In this document: one piece after another, positions 54,431 to 61,662 of the stretch | How the letters are laid out: each line of letters starts with the position of its first letter | How positions within the stretch are numbered: the first letter of the stretch is position 1 | Origin: an uncultured Arachnia sp. | GTDB taxonomy: Bacteria > Actinomycetota > Actinomycetes > Propionibacteriales > Propionibacteriaceae | Direction: 5' to 3' | Length of the DNA stretch: 64,000 nt | Assembly (NCBI GenBank): GCA_934636715.1 | Contig: CAKUBE010000007.1 | Location: 1-64,000 of the forward strand | Translations under genes and position numbers: made by a program | Notes under the pieces: model-generated | Databases searched by the model: none | What the model was told of the DNA's origin: nothing | Seen by the model: only the letters and a program-made list of their open reading frames with translations

Positions 54431-54549
54431 CCCTGCCTCGCCTTCATCCGCGGGTTCTTCTTGTTGATCACGAAGACGCGGCCGCGGCGTCGCACGATCT
54501 GCGCGCCGGGGATCTTCTTCAGCGCCCGCAACGAGTTGCGCACCTTCAT
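54427..54549 (-). CDS. rpmJ: 50S ribosomal protein L36, Cys-free form
   Basis: A 40-residue protein starting [20 protein letters not shown] and ending [12 protein letters not shown]. This is the L36 paralogue type of E. coli YkgO, lacking the CxxC...CxxxxH zinc ribbon. It overlaps both neighbours by 4 bp (rpmE2 stop and CobW-like start), showing a tight operon. Confidence 0.95.
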   Translation of the reverse strand: MKVRNSLRALKKIPGAQIVRRRGRVFVINKKNPRMKARQG

Positions 54550-54800
54550 GAGGCGGTCCCTTCCTTTCGGTATCTCCTGTTGAACCGCTCGACGCGGCCC
54601 TCGGTGTCGATCACGCGCGACGTCCCGCTCCAGAACGGATGGCTCGCGCTGGAGATCTGCACGTCGACGACCGGGTAGGTCTGGCCCTCGAACTCGACGG
54701 TCTCCGACGACGTCAGCGTGGACCCGGTCCTGAACACCAGCCCCGCCGAGCGGTCGCGGAAGACCATCTGTTGGTACGGGGGATGAATGTTGTCTTGCAT
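54546..54800 (-). CDS. rpmE2: 50S ribosomal protein L31 type B
   Basis: An 84-residue type B L31: [20 protein letters not shown] ... [27 protein letters not shown]. The zinc CxxC of type A L31 is absent. ATG 54800 is preferred because it aligns with the family start and has AGGTG upstream; GTG 54806 is two codons longer. It is the first minus-strand gene from the divergent Zur-box region. Confidence 0.95.
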   Translation of the reverse strand: MQDNIHPPYQQMVFRDRSAGLVFRTGSTLTSSETVEFEGQTYPVVDVQISSASHPFWSGTSRVIDTEGRVERFNRRYRKEGTAS

Positions 54801-54820
54801 GCGCACCTGCTACTATTTGA

Positions 54821-54835
54821 TGATAACGGTTCTCA
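54821..54835. promoter_or_regulatory. Probable Zur operator between divergent ribosomal-protein operons
   Basis: TGATAACGGTTCTCA is a near-palindrome of the form TGAnAACnGTTnTCA; 12 of 15 positions are symmetric. It lies 20 bp from both the rpmE2 start (54800) and the rpmB start (54856), in AT-rich DNA (CATTATAAACATAGG follows). The sequence resembles actinobacterial Zur boxes, and its position between two sets of zinc-independent ribosomal genes fits zinc repression of both. Confidence 0.7.
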
Positions 54836-54855
54836 TTATAAACATAGGAGGGCAT

Positions 54856-55092
54856 GTGTCACGCACCTGCCAAGTCACCGGGGCCCAGCCGGGCTTCGGG
54901 AACAACGTGTCCCACTCGCACCGCAGGACGCGGCGGCGGTGGAACGTCAACGTCCAGCGCAAGCACTACTGGGTGCCGTCGCTCGGCCGCCGCGTCACGC
55001 TCACGGTCAGCCCGAAGGGCATCCGCACCATCGACCGACGCGGCATCGACGCGGTGGTCAGGGAGCTCCTCGCGAAGGGGGTCGCGCTCTGA
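54856..55092 (+). CDS. rpmB: 50S ribosomal protein L28, low-Cys form
   Basis: A 78-residue protein from GTG 54856 with AGGAGG upstream. [20 protein letters not shown] then [12 protein letters not shown] is the L28 core. Only one Cys remains, so the zinc knuckle of C-plus actinobacterial L28 is lost. The ATG at 54854 is in another frame. The stop overlaps rpmG. Confidence 0.93.
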   Translation: MSRTCQVTGAQPGFGNNVSHSHRRTRRRWNVNVQRKHYWVPSLGRRVTLTVSPKGIRTIDRRGIDAVVRELLAKGVAL

Positions 55093-55265
55093 TGGCGGGC
55101 AAGAAGAGCAAGGAGCTGCGGCCGTTGATCAAGCTGCGGTCGACGGCGGGGACGGGCTACACCTACGTGACCCGGAAGAGTCGTCGCAACACCCCGGACA
55201 GGCTGAGCCTGCGCAAGTACGACCCCATGATCCGCCAGCACGTCGAGTTCAAGGAGGCCCGCTGA
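55092..55265 (+). CDS. rpmG: 50S ribosomal protein L33, Cys-free form
   Basis: A 57-residue L33: [20 protein letters not shown], then [21 protein letters not shown]. The CxxC pairs of the zinc form are missing. ATG 55092 overlaps the rpmB stop (TGATG), and its own stop overlaps rpsN in the same way. Confidence 0.95.
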   Translation: MAGKKSKELRPLIKLRSTAGTGYTYVTRKSRRNTPDRLSLRKYDPMIRQHVEFKEAR

Positions 55266-55567
55266 TGGCGAGCACGGCCAAGGTCGCGGCCAACAGGCGC
55301 CGTGAGCGCACCGTCGCCCGGTACGCGGCCAAGCGCGCGGGGCTGAAGGAACTCGCGCGGACTGCGGCCACCCTCGAGGAGCGGATGGACGCCCTGAAGC
55401 AGTTGCAGAAGCTTCCCCGCGACGCGAGCCCCGTCCGGCTGCGCAACCGCGATTCGGTCGACGGCCGTCCCCGCGGCTACCTGCGCAAGGCGGGCGTATC
55501 GCGCGTCCGGTTCCGCGGCCTCGCCCACGACGGCTACCTCCCGGGGATCACCAAGTCGTCCTGGTAG
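55265..55567 (+). CDS. rpsN: 30S ribosomal protein S14, zinc-independent form
   Basis: A 100-residue S14: [20 protein letters not shown] ... [22 protein letters not shown] ... [16 protein letters not shown]. The longer, Cys-free S14 replaces the 61-residue zinc form under zinc limitation. It ends the plus-strand C-minus operon; palindromic repeat DNA follows. Confidence 0.95.
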   Translation: MASTAKVAANRRRERTVARYAAKRAGLKELARTAATLEERMDALKQLQKLPRDASPVRLRNRDSVDGRPRGYLRKAGVSRVRFRGLAHDGYLPGITKSSW

Positions 55568-55586
55568 CCCCCCCCCGAACCAACTG

Positions 55587-55738
55587 CGTGCACAGACCTG
55601 CACGGGTTGCGTTGGCTGTGCATATGCACGGCCAAGCGAACCCACGCAGACGAAGGCTGAGAGCAATCGAGCTTGCTCGATTGCCGAGGCCAAGGAATGC
55701 GTTGCAGCACGGAGTGCGATCACGCAGGTCTATGTACG
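55587..55738. repeat. Family B palindrome copy 3, interrupted by a 78-bp insertion
   Basis: Centre CATATG (55621-55626). The left half is 55587-55623 (CGTGCACAGACCTGC, GGGTT, TTGGCTGTG). The right half runs 55624-55649 and resumes at 55728-55738 (GTCTATGTACG). Between them, 55650-55727 is extra DNA ending in a second copy of CACGCAG (55643-55649 and 55721-55727), a 7-bp direct repeat. The insert holds a hairpin with 10-bp arms GCAATCGAGC / GCTCGATTGC (55663-55684). Without the insert the palindrome is exactly 37+37 bp. Confidence 0.75.
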
Positions 55739-55798
55739 TTCCGATCCGGGAGGGCAGCGGGAGGGAGGATGGAACGGGCACCCGGTAGGATGCGGCGG

Positions 55799-57313
55799 GT
55801 GACCGACGCCTCGCCCCTCCTGCCCAGCGACTCCGAACAGACCGCCGTCCGCAAGGAGAAGCGCGCGCGCCTGCTCGACTCCGGAACCGAGGCGTACCCG
55901 GCGGATCTCGTCCGCACCCACACGCTCGCCGATGTCCGCGCCAACGAGGCGTGGGCGACGATGGAGGCCGGCCAGGAGACCGACGACATCGTCTCCGTCG
56001 GCGGGCGCGTCGTGTTCATCCGCAACACGGGCAAGCTCGCGTTCGCGACGCTGCAGGACGGCTTCACGCCCGAGGTCAACGGCGAGCGCCTGCAGGTGAT
56101 GCTGTCGCTGGCCGAGGTGGGCGAGGACGCGCTCGCGGCGTGGAAGGCCGACGTCGACCTCGGCGACTTCGTCTGGGTCACGGGCCGGGTCATCGTGTCG
56201 AAGCGCGGGGAGCTGTCCATCATGGCCTCCGAGTGGCGCATGGCCGCGAAGGCGCTGCGCCCGCTGCCGGTACTGCACAAGGACCTGTCCGAGGAGGCGC
56301 GCGTGCGCCGTCGCTACGTGGACCTGATCGTCCGCGACGAGGCCCGCGACATGGTCCGCAAGCGCTCCGCCATCACCCGCGCCGTCCGCGAGACGCTGTA
56401 CGGGCAGGGCTACCTGGAGGTCGAGACGCCGATCCTGCAGCTGGTCCACGGCGGCGCCGCTGCGCGCCCGTTCCGCACGCACATCAACGCGTTCGACATC
56501 GACATGACGCTGCGCATCGCGTTGGAGCTGCACCTCAAGCGCACGATGGTCGGCGGCGCCGACCGCGTGTTCGAGATGGGCCGCGTGTTCCGCAACGAGG
56601 GCATCGACTCGACGCACTCCGCGGAGTTCACCATGCTCGAGGCCTACCAGTCGTGGGGCGACCAGGCGACCATCGCGCGGCTGATCCAGGACATCGTCGT
56701 GGCCGCCGCCGACGCCGTCGGCTCCCGCACCGTCGAGACCCCCAAGGGCACCATCGAGCTCGACGGCGAGTGGGCCTGGCTCCCGGTGTTCCCGGCGCTC
56801 TCGGAGAAGGTTGGCGAGACGATCACCGTCGGCACCCCGGTCGAGGAGCTGCGGCGGATCGCCGACGCGCACGAGGTCGAGTTCGACCCGAAGTGGGACG
56901 CGGGCAAGCTGGTCATGGAGCTGTTCGGCGACCTGGTCGAGCCCGGCCTGGTCCAGCCCACCTTCGTCTACGACTACCCGTCGATCGCGCAGCCGCTGGC
57001 CCGCCCCCACCGCACGGACGTGGGCAAGGTCGAGGCGTGGGACCTGATCATCGGCGGCATGGAGCGCGGCACCGGCTTCACCGAGCTCGTCGACCCGGTC
57101 GTCCAGCGCGACGTCCTTGTCGCGCAGTCGCTGAAGGCCGCCGCCGGTGACGCGGAGGCCATGCAGTTCGACGCGGACTTCATCGAGGCCCTCGAGTACG
57201 GCGTCCCTCCGATGGGCGGCCTCGGCCTCGGCATCGACCGCCTGATCATGCTGCTGACCGGCGTCGGCATCCGCGAGACCATCCTCTACCCGCTGCTGCG
57301 CCCCTCGTCCTGA
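55799..57313 (+). CDS. lysS: Lysyl-tRNA synthetase (class II)
   Basis: A 504-residue (from GTG 55799) class II synthetase. The OB-fold anticodon-binding domain is at about 60-165. Motif 1 is near RSAITRAVRETLYGQGYLEVETP, motif 2 FEMGRVFRNEGIDSTHSAEFTMLEAYQSW (about 258-286), and motif 3 GLGLGIDRLIMLLTG (about 477-491). GTG 55799 has GGTAGGA eight bases upstream; ATGs at 55790 and 55769 are in-frame alternatives. The C-terminal block reads GGMERGTGFTELVDPVVQRD, slightly different from the usual NGxELxNAxxEL. The 3' end overlaps the facing transporter gene by 28 bp. Confidence 0.92.
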   Translation: MTDASPLLPSDSEQTAVRKEKRARLLDSGTEAYPADLVRTHTLADVRANEAWATMEAGQETDDIVSVGGRVVFIRNTGKLAFATLQDGFTPEVNGERLQVMLSLAEVGEDALAAWKADVDLGDFVWVTGRVIVSKRGELSIMASEWRMAAKALRPLPVLHKDLSEEARVRRRYVDLIVRDEARDMVRKRSAITRAVRETLYGQGYLEVETPILQLVHGGAAARPFRTHINAFDIDMTLRIALELHLKRTMVGGADRVFEMGRVFRNEGIDSTHSAEFTMLEAYQSWGDQATIARLIQDIVVAAADAVGSRTVETPKGTIELDGEWAWLPVFPALSEKVGETITVGTPVEELRRIADAHEVEFDPKWDAGKLVMELFGDLVEPGLVQPTFVYDYPSIAQPLARPHRTDVGKVEAWDLIIGGMERGTGFTELVDPVVQRDVLVAQSLKAAAGDAEAMQFDADFIEALEYGVPPMGGLGLGIDRLIMLLTGVGIRETILYPLLRPSS

Positions 57314-58167
57314 CCCGCGCGGACGCCGAGCAGGGTCGCGCCGAGGATCATCGCGCCGCCGACGAGGAGGCGCCACGTCAGCGACTCGCCGCCGAACGCG
57401 ATGGCGAATGCCGACGCGAACACGGGCTCGAACGTCATCAGCAGCACGATCCTGGTCGGGTCGAGATGCCGTTGCGCCCAGGTCTGGAGCGCCATCGTGA
57501 CGATGCCCGCGACGATCGCCGTGTACAGCACCGCGCCCCAGACCCCACCGTCTGAGGGCAGCTCGACGCCGTCGGGGACGCCGAACGCGGCGCACGTCAC
57601 CGCGACGCCGATCAACTGCACGGTCGCCAACGCCGCCGCGTCCATCGTCTGCGCGTGCCGGTCCAGGACGACGACGTGGACGGCGTACAGTGCCGCGCCG
57701 AGCAGCGTCAGCGACTCGCCCACCCCCAGGAGGGGCACCCCGGCGCCGAACCCCGCGAGGCTCAGCACGCCGAGGCCGACGGTGGCCAGCGCGATCGCCG
57801 CCCACGTCCCCGCCGTCACGCGCGCCCGGAACGCGACCCACATCACGATCGGGGTGAGCACCACGTAGGTGCCGGTGATGAACCCCGACACCGACGCCGC
57901 CGTCGTCTGCAGCCCCACCGTCTGCGCGATCTGCGCGAGCCCGTAGACCACCCCGATCCCCAACCCGACGGCCCACTGCCGCCCCGTCAGCCGGCGCAGC
58001 CGCCCGAGGAAGAGCAGCGAGGGGATCGCCGCGCCGATCGCGAACCGGACCACCAGGAAGTCGACCGGGTCCACCTTCCCCACCGCGTCCTTGATCACGA
58101 AGAACGTCGAACCCCAGATCGCCGTCACGGCGAGAACAGCCGCGGTTGCCAGGGAGGAGGGTCGCAC
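57286..58167 (-). CDS. EamA-family (DMT) transporter
   Basis: A 293-residue inner-membrane protein with ten predicted helices arranged as two EamA halves (about 5-135 and 145-285). AIWGSTFFVIKD (about 17-28) and the TFEPVFASAFA segment (about 246-256) are typical of RhaT/YdcZ-type drug or metabolite exporters. The substrate is unknown. It is convergent with lysS. Confidence 0.88.
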   Translation of the reverse strand: MRPSSLATAAVLAVTAIWGSTFFVIKDAVGKVDPVDFLVVRFAIGAAIPSLLFLGRLRRLTGRQWAVGLGIGVVYGLAQIAQTVGLQTTAASVSGFITGTYVVLTPIVMWVAFRARVTAGTWAAIALATVGLGVLSLAGFGAGVPLLGVGESLTLLGAALYAVHVVVLDRHAQTMDAAALATVQLIGVAVTCAAFGVPDGVELPSDGGVWGAVLYTAIVAGIVTMALQTWAQRHLDPTRIVLLMTFEPVFASAFAIAFGGESLTWRLLVGGAMILGATLLGVRAGQDEGRSSG

Positions 58168-58218
58168 GCCGTCACCCTACTGAACTGGCGGCGGGTCCCA
58201 ACGCTGCCGCCGACCACC

Positions 58219-58290
58219 GTGCACAAATCTCTGTATGCGTCGATGTGCGCGTATATAGCCGTTCATCCACGTATACAGAGATTTGCGCAC
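58219..58290. repeat. 72-bp palindromic element, family A copy 2
   Basis: Outer arms pair at 20 of 22 positions: GTGCACAAATCTCTGTATGCGT (58219-58240, written here in two blocks by its core CAAATCTCTGTAT) and its partner (58269-58290). Inner GATG / CATC also pair, with centre GTATATAGC. It lies between the divergent transporter and DUF4031 genes. Copy 1 is at 7079-7151. Confidence 0.78.
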
Positions 58291-58357
58291 GCCATGAACC
58301 TCGACGATCGACGCTGGTGACGCGGGGAGGACTCTCCCGAGCGACTACCCTGGCCGG

Positions 58358-59233
58358 GTGGCGATCCTGATCGACGAGCCCCGGTGGCCCGCGCACGGCA
58401 CGGTCTTCGGGCACCTCGTCTCCGACTCCTCTCTCGACGAGCTGCACGACTTCGCGGCCCGCGCCGGGCTACCCTCGCGCGCGTTCGACCACGACCACTA
58501 CGACATCCCGATCTCCCGCTACGACGATCTCGTCGCCGCTGGGGCGCTCGCCGTCGGGGAGCGCGAGCTGGTCCGACGTCTGGCGGCCTCGGGGCTGCGC
58601 GTGCGCCGTCGGGACAAGTCCCCGACCCGCGCGGAGGCGCGCCCCGCGGCGCTCGCCGACTGGGACCGCTACGGCCTGCCCACGGAGATCCGCGACGACC
58701 TCCTCGCGCGCTGGGCCGAGCCGCATCGGCACTACCACGACGTCCGCCACCTCGTCGCGTGCCTGTCGGCACTCGACGCCCTGGGCTCAGGAGGATTGAC
58801 CGTCCGGCTCGCGGCGTGGTTTCACGACGCGGTGTACGACGGCGTCCCTGGCCAAGACGAGGAGGCGTCAGCGCGGCTGGCGGAGGACGCGCTGTACGGG
58901 CTGATTCCCGACCGCGAGGCCGCCCAGGTCGCCCGGCTCGTCCGGATGACCGCCGACCACCGCCCCGCCGACGACACCTCCGCGCTGCTCTCCGACGCCG
59001 ACCTCTCCGTGCTGGGCCAGATCCCCGGCCGCTACCACGTCTACGCCCGCGACGTCCGCCTCGACTACGCGCACCTCGACGACGACACCTGGCGCCGGGG
59101 TCGCCTCGCCGTCGTCGAGTCGCTGCTGTCCGCGGACCCGCTCTTCCACACCGCGACGGGCCGCCGCCTCTGGGCCGCAACCGCCCGCGCGAACCTCGCC
59201 GGGGAGAGGAAGCGCCTGACAACCGCTGATTGA
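58358..59233 (+). CDS. DUF4031 domain fused to HD-type phosphohydrolase domain
   Basis: A 291-residue protein with GTG start. Residues 1-85 match DUF4031 (MAILIDEPRWPAHGTVFGHL; LVSDSSLDELHDFA; DHDHYDIPISRYDDLVAAGA). Residues about 105-285 form an all-helical HD-like domain with HRHYHDVRHL (about 127-136), AAWFHDAVYDG (about 151-161) and a later SDADLS, the metal-binding His/Asp pattern. The C-terminal half is related to predicted metal-dependent HD phosphohydrolases. The substrate is unknown. Its last bases enter dispersed repeat C. Confidence 0.82.
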   Translation: MAILIDEPRWPAHGTVFGHLVSDSSLDELHDFAARAGLPSRAFDHDHYDIPISRYDDLVAAGALAVGERELVRRLAASGLRVRRRDKSPTRAEARPAALADWDRYGLPTEIRDDLLARWAEPHRHYHDVRHLVACLSALDALGSGGLTVRLAAWFHDAVYDGVPGQDEEASARLAEDALYGLIPDREAAQVARLVRMTADHRPADDTSALLSDADLSVLGQIPGRYHVYARDVRLDYAHLDDDTWRRGRLAVVESLLSADPLFHTATGRRLWAATARANLAGERKRLTTAD

Positions 59234-59280
59234 GCCAGGTCCCCGCGCGAAGCGCCGGACCCGCGTCGAAATCAATGAGC
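59223..59280. repeat. Dispersed repeat C, diverged copy
   Basis: CCGCTGATTGAGCC (59223-59236), GCGCGAAGCGCC, then GCGTCGAAATCAATGAG. It has the same order of blocks as other copies but with substitutions. It overlaps the last codons of the DUF4031-HD gene, whose stop TGA lies inside the TTGAGCC block. Confidence 0.6.
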
Positions 59281-59300
59281 GTGAGACGAAGAGCACTTGA

Positions 59301-59318
59301 TGAGTGAGTATTCACTCA
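59301..59318. promoter_or_regulatory. Probable TetR operator over the exporter promoter
   Basis: Perfect arms TGAGTGA (59301-59307) and TCACTCA (59312-59318) with spacer GTAT. A TTGATG -35-like box (59298-59303) and a TAGACT -10-like box (59320-59325), 16 bp apart, straddle it. It lies 15 bp upstream of the TetR-family start at 59333, so autorepression with the ABC genes is likely. Confidence 0.65.
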
Positions 59319-59332
59319 CTAGACTCCTCGGA

Positions 59333-59920
59333 GTGACACGAGCAGCACCCATGGCCCGCGAGGATCGCCGGGCCGCCATCATCGAGGCGACGCTCCCCCT
59401 CATCCACGAGGTGGGGACCAGCGTCACGACGCGACAGGTCGCGGAGGCCGCCGGCGTCGCGGAGGGCACCATCTTCCGCGTCTTCGACAGCCTCCAGGAA
59501 CTGATCGACGCCACCATCCTCGAGGCGTTCTCCGAGCGACGACTGCGCGATACCCTCGACCACACCGACCTCGGCGACACGCTCGACTCCAAGACCGCTG
59601 CGGCGATCGACCTGATCGTCCACCGCATCACGACGACCCGCTCGCTACTCATGGCGGCGCACGGTGCGCCCCCGGGACCTCACAAGCCCAGCTCCTGCCT
59701 GCGCGACGAGCTGCAGGCCCGCCGTCATGAGATGGACGCCTGGGTCGCCGAGGTGTTCGCCCCCCACGCCGACGACCTGGCCATCCCCGTCGCCGACTTC
59801 GTCACCTACATCGGCATCCTCGCCGCCGGCAACGCGCTCCGCTTCGGCGCGCCCCGGGCCGAGGCCTCCGACCTCGCCTCCTTCGCCCTCAACGGGGCGC
59901 TTCGAAAGGACCTGCCTTGA
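59333..59920 (+). CDS. TetR-family transcriptional regulator
   Basis: A 195-residue regulator. GTG 59333 is chosen because upstream frame sequence (from 59297) is promoter and operator. The TetR helix-turn-helix is at about 9-55 (RRAAIIEATLPLIHEVG, TTRQVAEAAGVAEGTIFRVFD). The ligand-binding C-terminal part is poorly conserved, as expected. The stop overlaps the first ABC gene start (TTGA/TTGATAA), so it is in one operon with the exporter it most likely represses. Confidence 0.88.
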   Translation: MTRAAPMAREDRRAAIIEATLPLIHEVGTSVTTRQVAEAAGVAEGTIFRVFDSLQELIDATILEAFSERRLRDTLDHTDLGDTLDSKTAAAIDLIVHRITTTRSLLMAAHGAPPGPHKPSSCLRDELQARRHEMDAWVAEVFAPHADDLAIPVADFVTYIGILAAGNALRFGAPRAEASDLASFALNGALRKDLP

Positions 59921-61662
59921 TAACCCGCTTGGCGCGGCTCATCAACCGCTATATCCGCCACTACTGGGGGCTGCTCGCCATCGTCGTGGTGCTCCAGACG
60001 ATCGCGACCATCATGTCGCTGTACCTGCCGACGCTGAACGCCCGCATCATCGACGAGGGCGTCGTCACCGGCGACGTCGACTTCATCTGGGGCACCGGTG
60101 GCGTGATGCTGCTGCTGTCGCTCGTCCAGGGCGCCGCGCAGATCGGCGCGGTCTGGGCCGGCGCGAACGTCGCGATGCAGTTCGGCCGTGACATCCGCGG
60201 CGCGATCTTCGAGCGCACGCTCAGCTTCTCCACGCGCGAGATGAACCGCTTCGGCGCCCCCAGCCTCATCACCCGCTCCACGAACGACGTGCAGCAGGTC
60301 CAGATGCTGGTGCTGATGACCTGCGTGATGCTGGTTGGCGCGCCCATCACCATGGTGGGCGGCGTCGTCATGGCGCTGCGCGAGGACGCCGGGCTGTCCT
60401 GGATCATCCTCGTCGCCGTCTTGCTGCTCGGCGCGGGCATCGTCGTGCTCATCACGAAGATGGGGCCGCTGTTCGAGGTCATGCAGAAGCGCATCGACAC
60501 CCTGAACCGGGTGCTGCGCGAGCAGATCACCGGCATCCGCGTGGTCCGCGCGTTCGTCCGCGAGCCCCACGAGGCCGCGCGCTTCGAGCACGCCAACGCC
60601 GAGCTCGTCGACACCACGACGACGGTGGGGCGCCTGATGGCCTTCCTCTTCCCGTTCGTCGGGTTCGTGATGAACATCTCGACGGTGGGCGTCATGTGGT
60701 TCGGCGCGCAGCGGATCGACTCGGGCGACATCCAGATCGGCCAGCTGACCGCGTTCATCTCCTACCTCATGCAGATCCTCATCTCCGTGATGATGACGAC
60801 GATGCTGCTGGTGATGGCGCCCCGCGCGGCCGTCTGCGCCGACCGCATCATGGAGGTCCTCGACACCGAGTCCAGCGTCGCTCCCCCGAAGTCCCCGACG
60901 CCGGCCCCGGCCGCCGCGGGCGACGTCCTGTTCGACCACGTGACCTTCGAATACCCCGGCGCGGAGTCGCCGGTCCTGAAGGACGTCACGTTCGAGCTGC
61001 GACCGGGCACGACGACGGCGATCATCGGCTCGACGGGCTCCGGCAAGTCGACCCTGATCAACCTCATCCCCCGCCTCTTCGACGCCACCGCCGGCGCCGT
61101 GCGCGTCGACGGCGTGGACGTGCGCGAGATGGACCCCGACACGCTGTGGGCGCGGATCGGCCTCGTGCCGCAGAAGCCCTACCTGTTCACCGGCACCGTC
61201 GCGTCGAACCTGCGCTACGGCAAGCCCGACGCCACCGACGAGGAGCTCTGGCACGCGCTCGAGGTCGCGCAGGCCGCCGGCTTCGTCCGCGAGCTCGACG
61301 ACCAGCTCGACGCGCACATCGCCCAGGGCGGCACCAACGTGTCCGGCGGGCAGCGACAGCGTCTCGCCATCGCACGGGCGCTCGTGAAACGGCCGAGCGT
61401 CTACGTGTTCGACGACTCGTTCTCGGCCCTCGACGTCGCCACCGACGCGCGACTGCGCGCCGCACTGGCCCCCGAGACGGAGCAGGCGGCCGTGCTGGTC
61501 GTCGCGCAGCGCGTCTCCACCATCACCGGAGCCGACGAGATCCTCGTCCTCGAGGACGGCGAGATCGTCGGGCGCGGCACGCACGACGAGCTGCTGATCT
61601 CCAGCGAGACGTACCAGGAGATCGTCGAATCCCAGCTGAGCGTCGAGGAGGCGGCAGCATGA
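59917..61662 (+). CDS. ABC exporter half-transporter with degenerate ATPase site
   Basis: A 581-residue fused membrane and ATPase subunit starting with TTG, overlapping the TetR stop. Six membrane helices (about 15-300) are followed by an NBD: Walker A GSTGSGKST (about 370-378), signature VSGGQRQR (about 472-479), Walker B VYVFDDSF with Asp in place of the catalytic Glu, and the H-loop AQRVSTI with Gln in place of His. These changes mark the degenerate half of a heterodimeric exporter (BmrC or TM287 type). It pairs with the next gene. Probable multidrug or lipid export. Confidence 0.9.
   Translation: MITRLARLINRYIRHYWGLLAIVVVLQTIATIMSLYLPTLNARIIDEGVVTGDVDFIWGTGGVMLLLSLVQGAAQIGAVWAGANVAMQFGRDIRGAIFERTLSFSTREMNRFGAPSLITRSTNDVQQVQMLVLMTCVMLVGAPITMVGGVVMALREDAGLSWIILVAVLLLGAGIVVLITKMGPLFEVMQKRIDTLNRVLREQITGIRVVRAFVREPHEAARFEHANAELVDTTTTVGRLMAFLFPFVGFVMNISTVGVMWFGAQRIDSGDIQIGQLTAFISYLMQILISVMMTTMLLVMAPRAAVCADRIMEVLDTESSVAPPKSPTPAPAAAGDVLFDHVTFEYPGAESPVLKDVTFELRPGTTTAIIGSTGSGKSTLINLIPRLFDATAGAVRVDGVDVREMDPDTLWARIGLVPQKPYLFTGTVASNLRYGKPDATDEELWHALEVAQAAGFVRELDDQLDAHIAQGGTNVSGGQRQRLAIARALVKRPSVYVFDDSFSALDVATDARLRAALAPETEQAAVLVVAQRVSTITGADEILVLEDGEIVGRGTHDELLISSETYQEIVESQLSVEEAAA

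Noticed and set aside
59297..59332. Longer start for the TetR regulator (ATG 59297).
   Set aside because: This stretch is occupied by the TGAGTGA operator and -35/-10-like boxes; the helix-turn-helix starts later.
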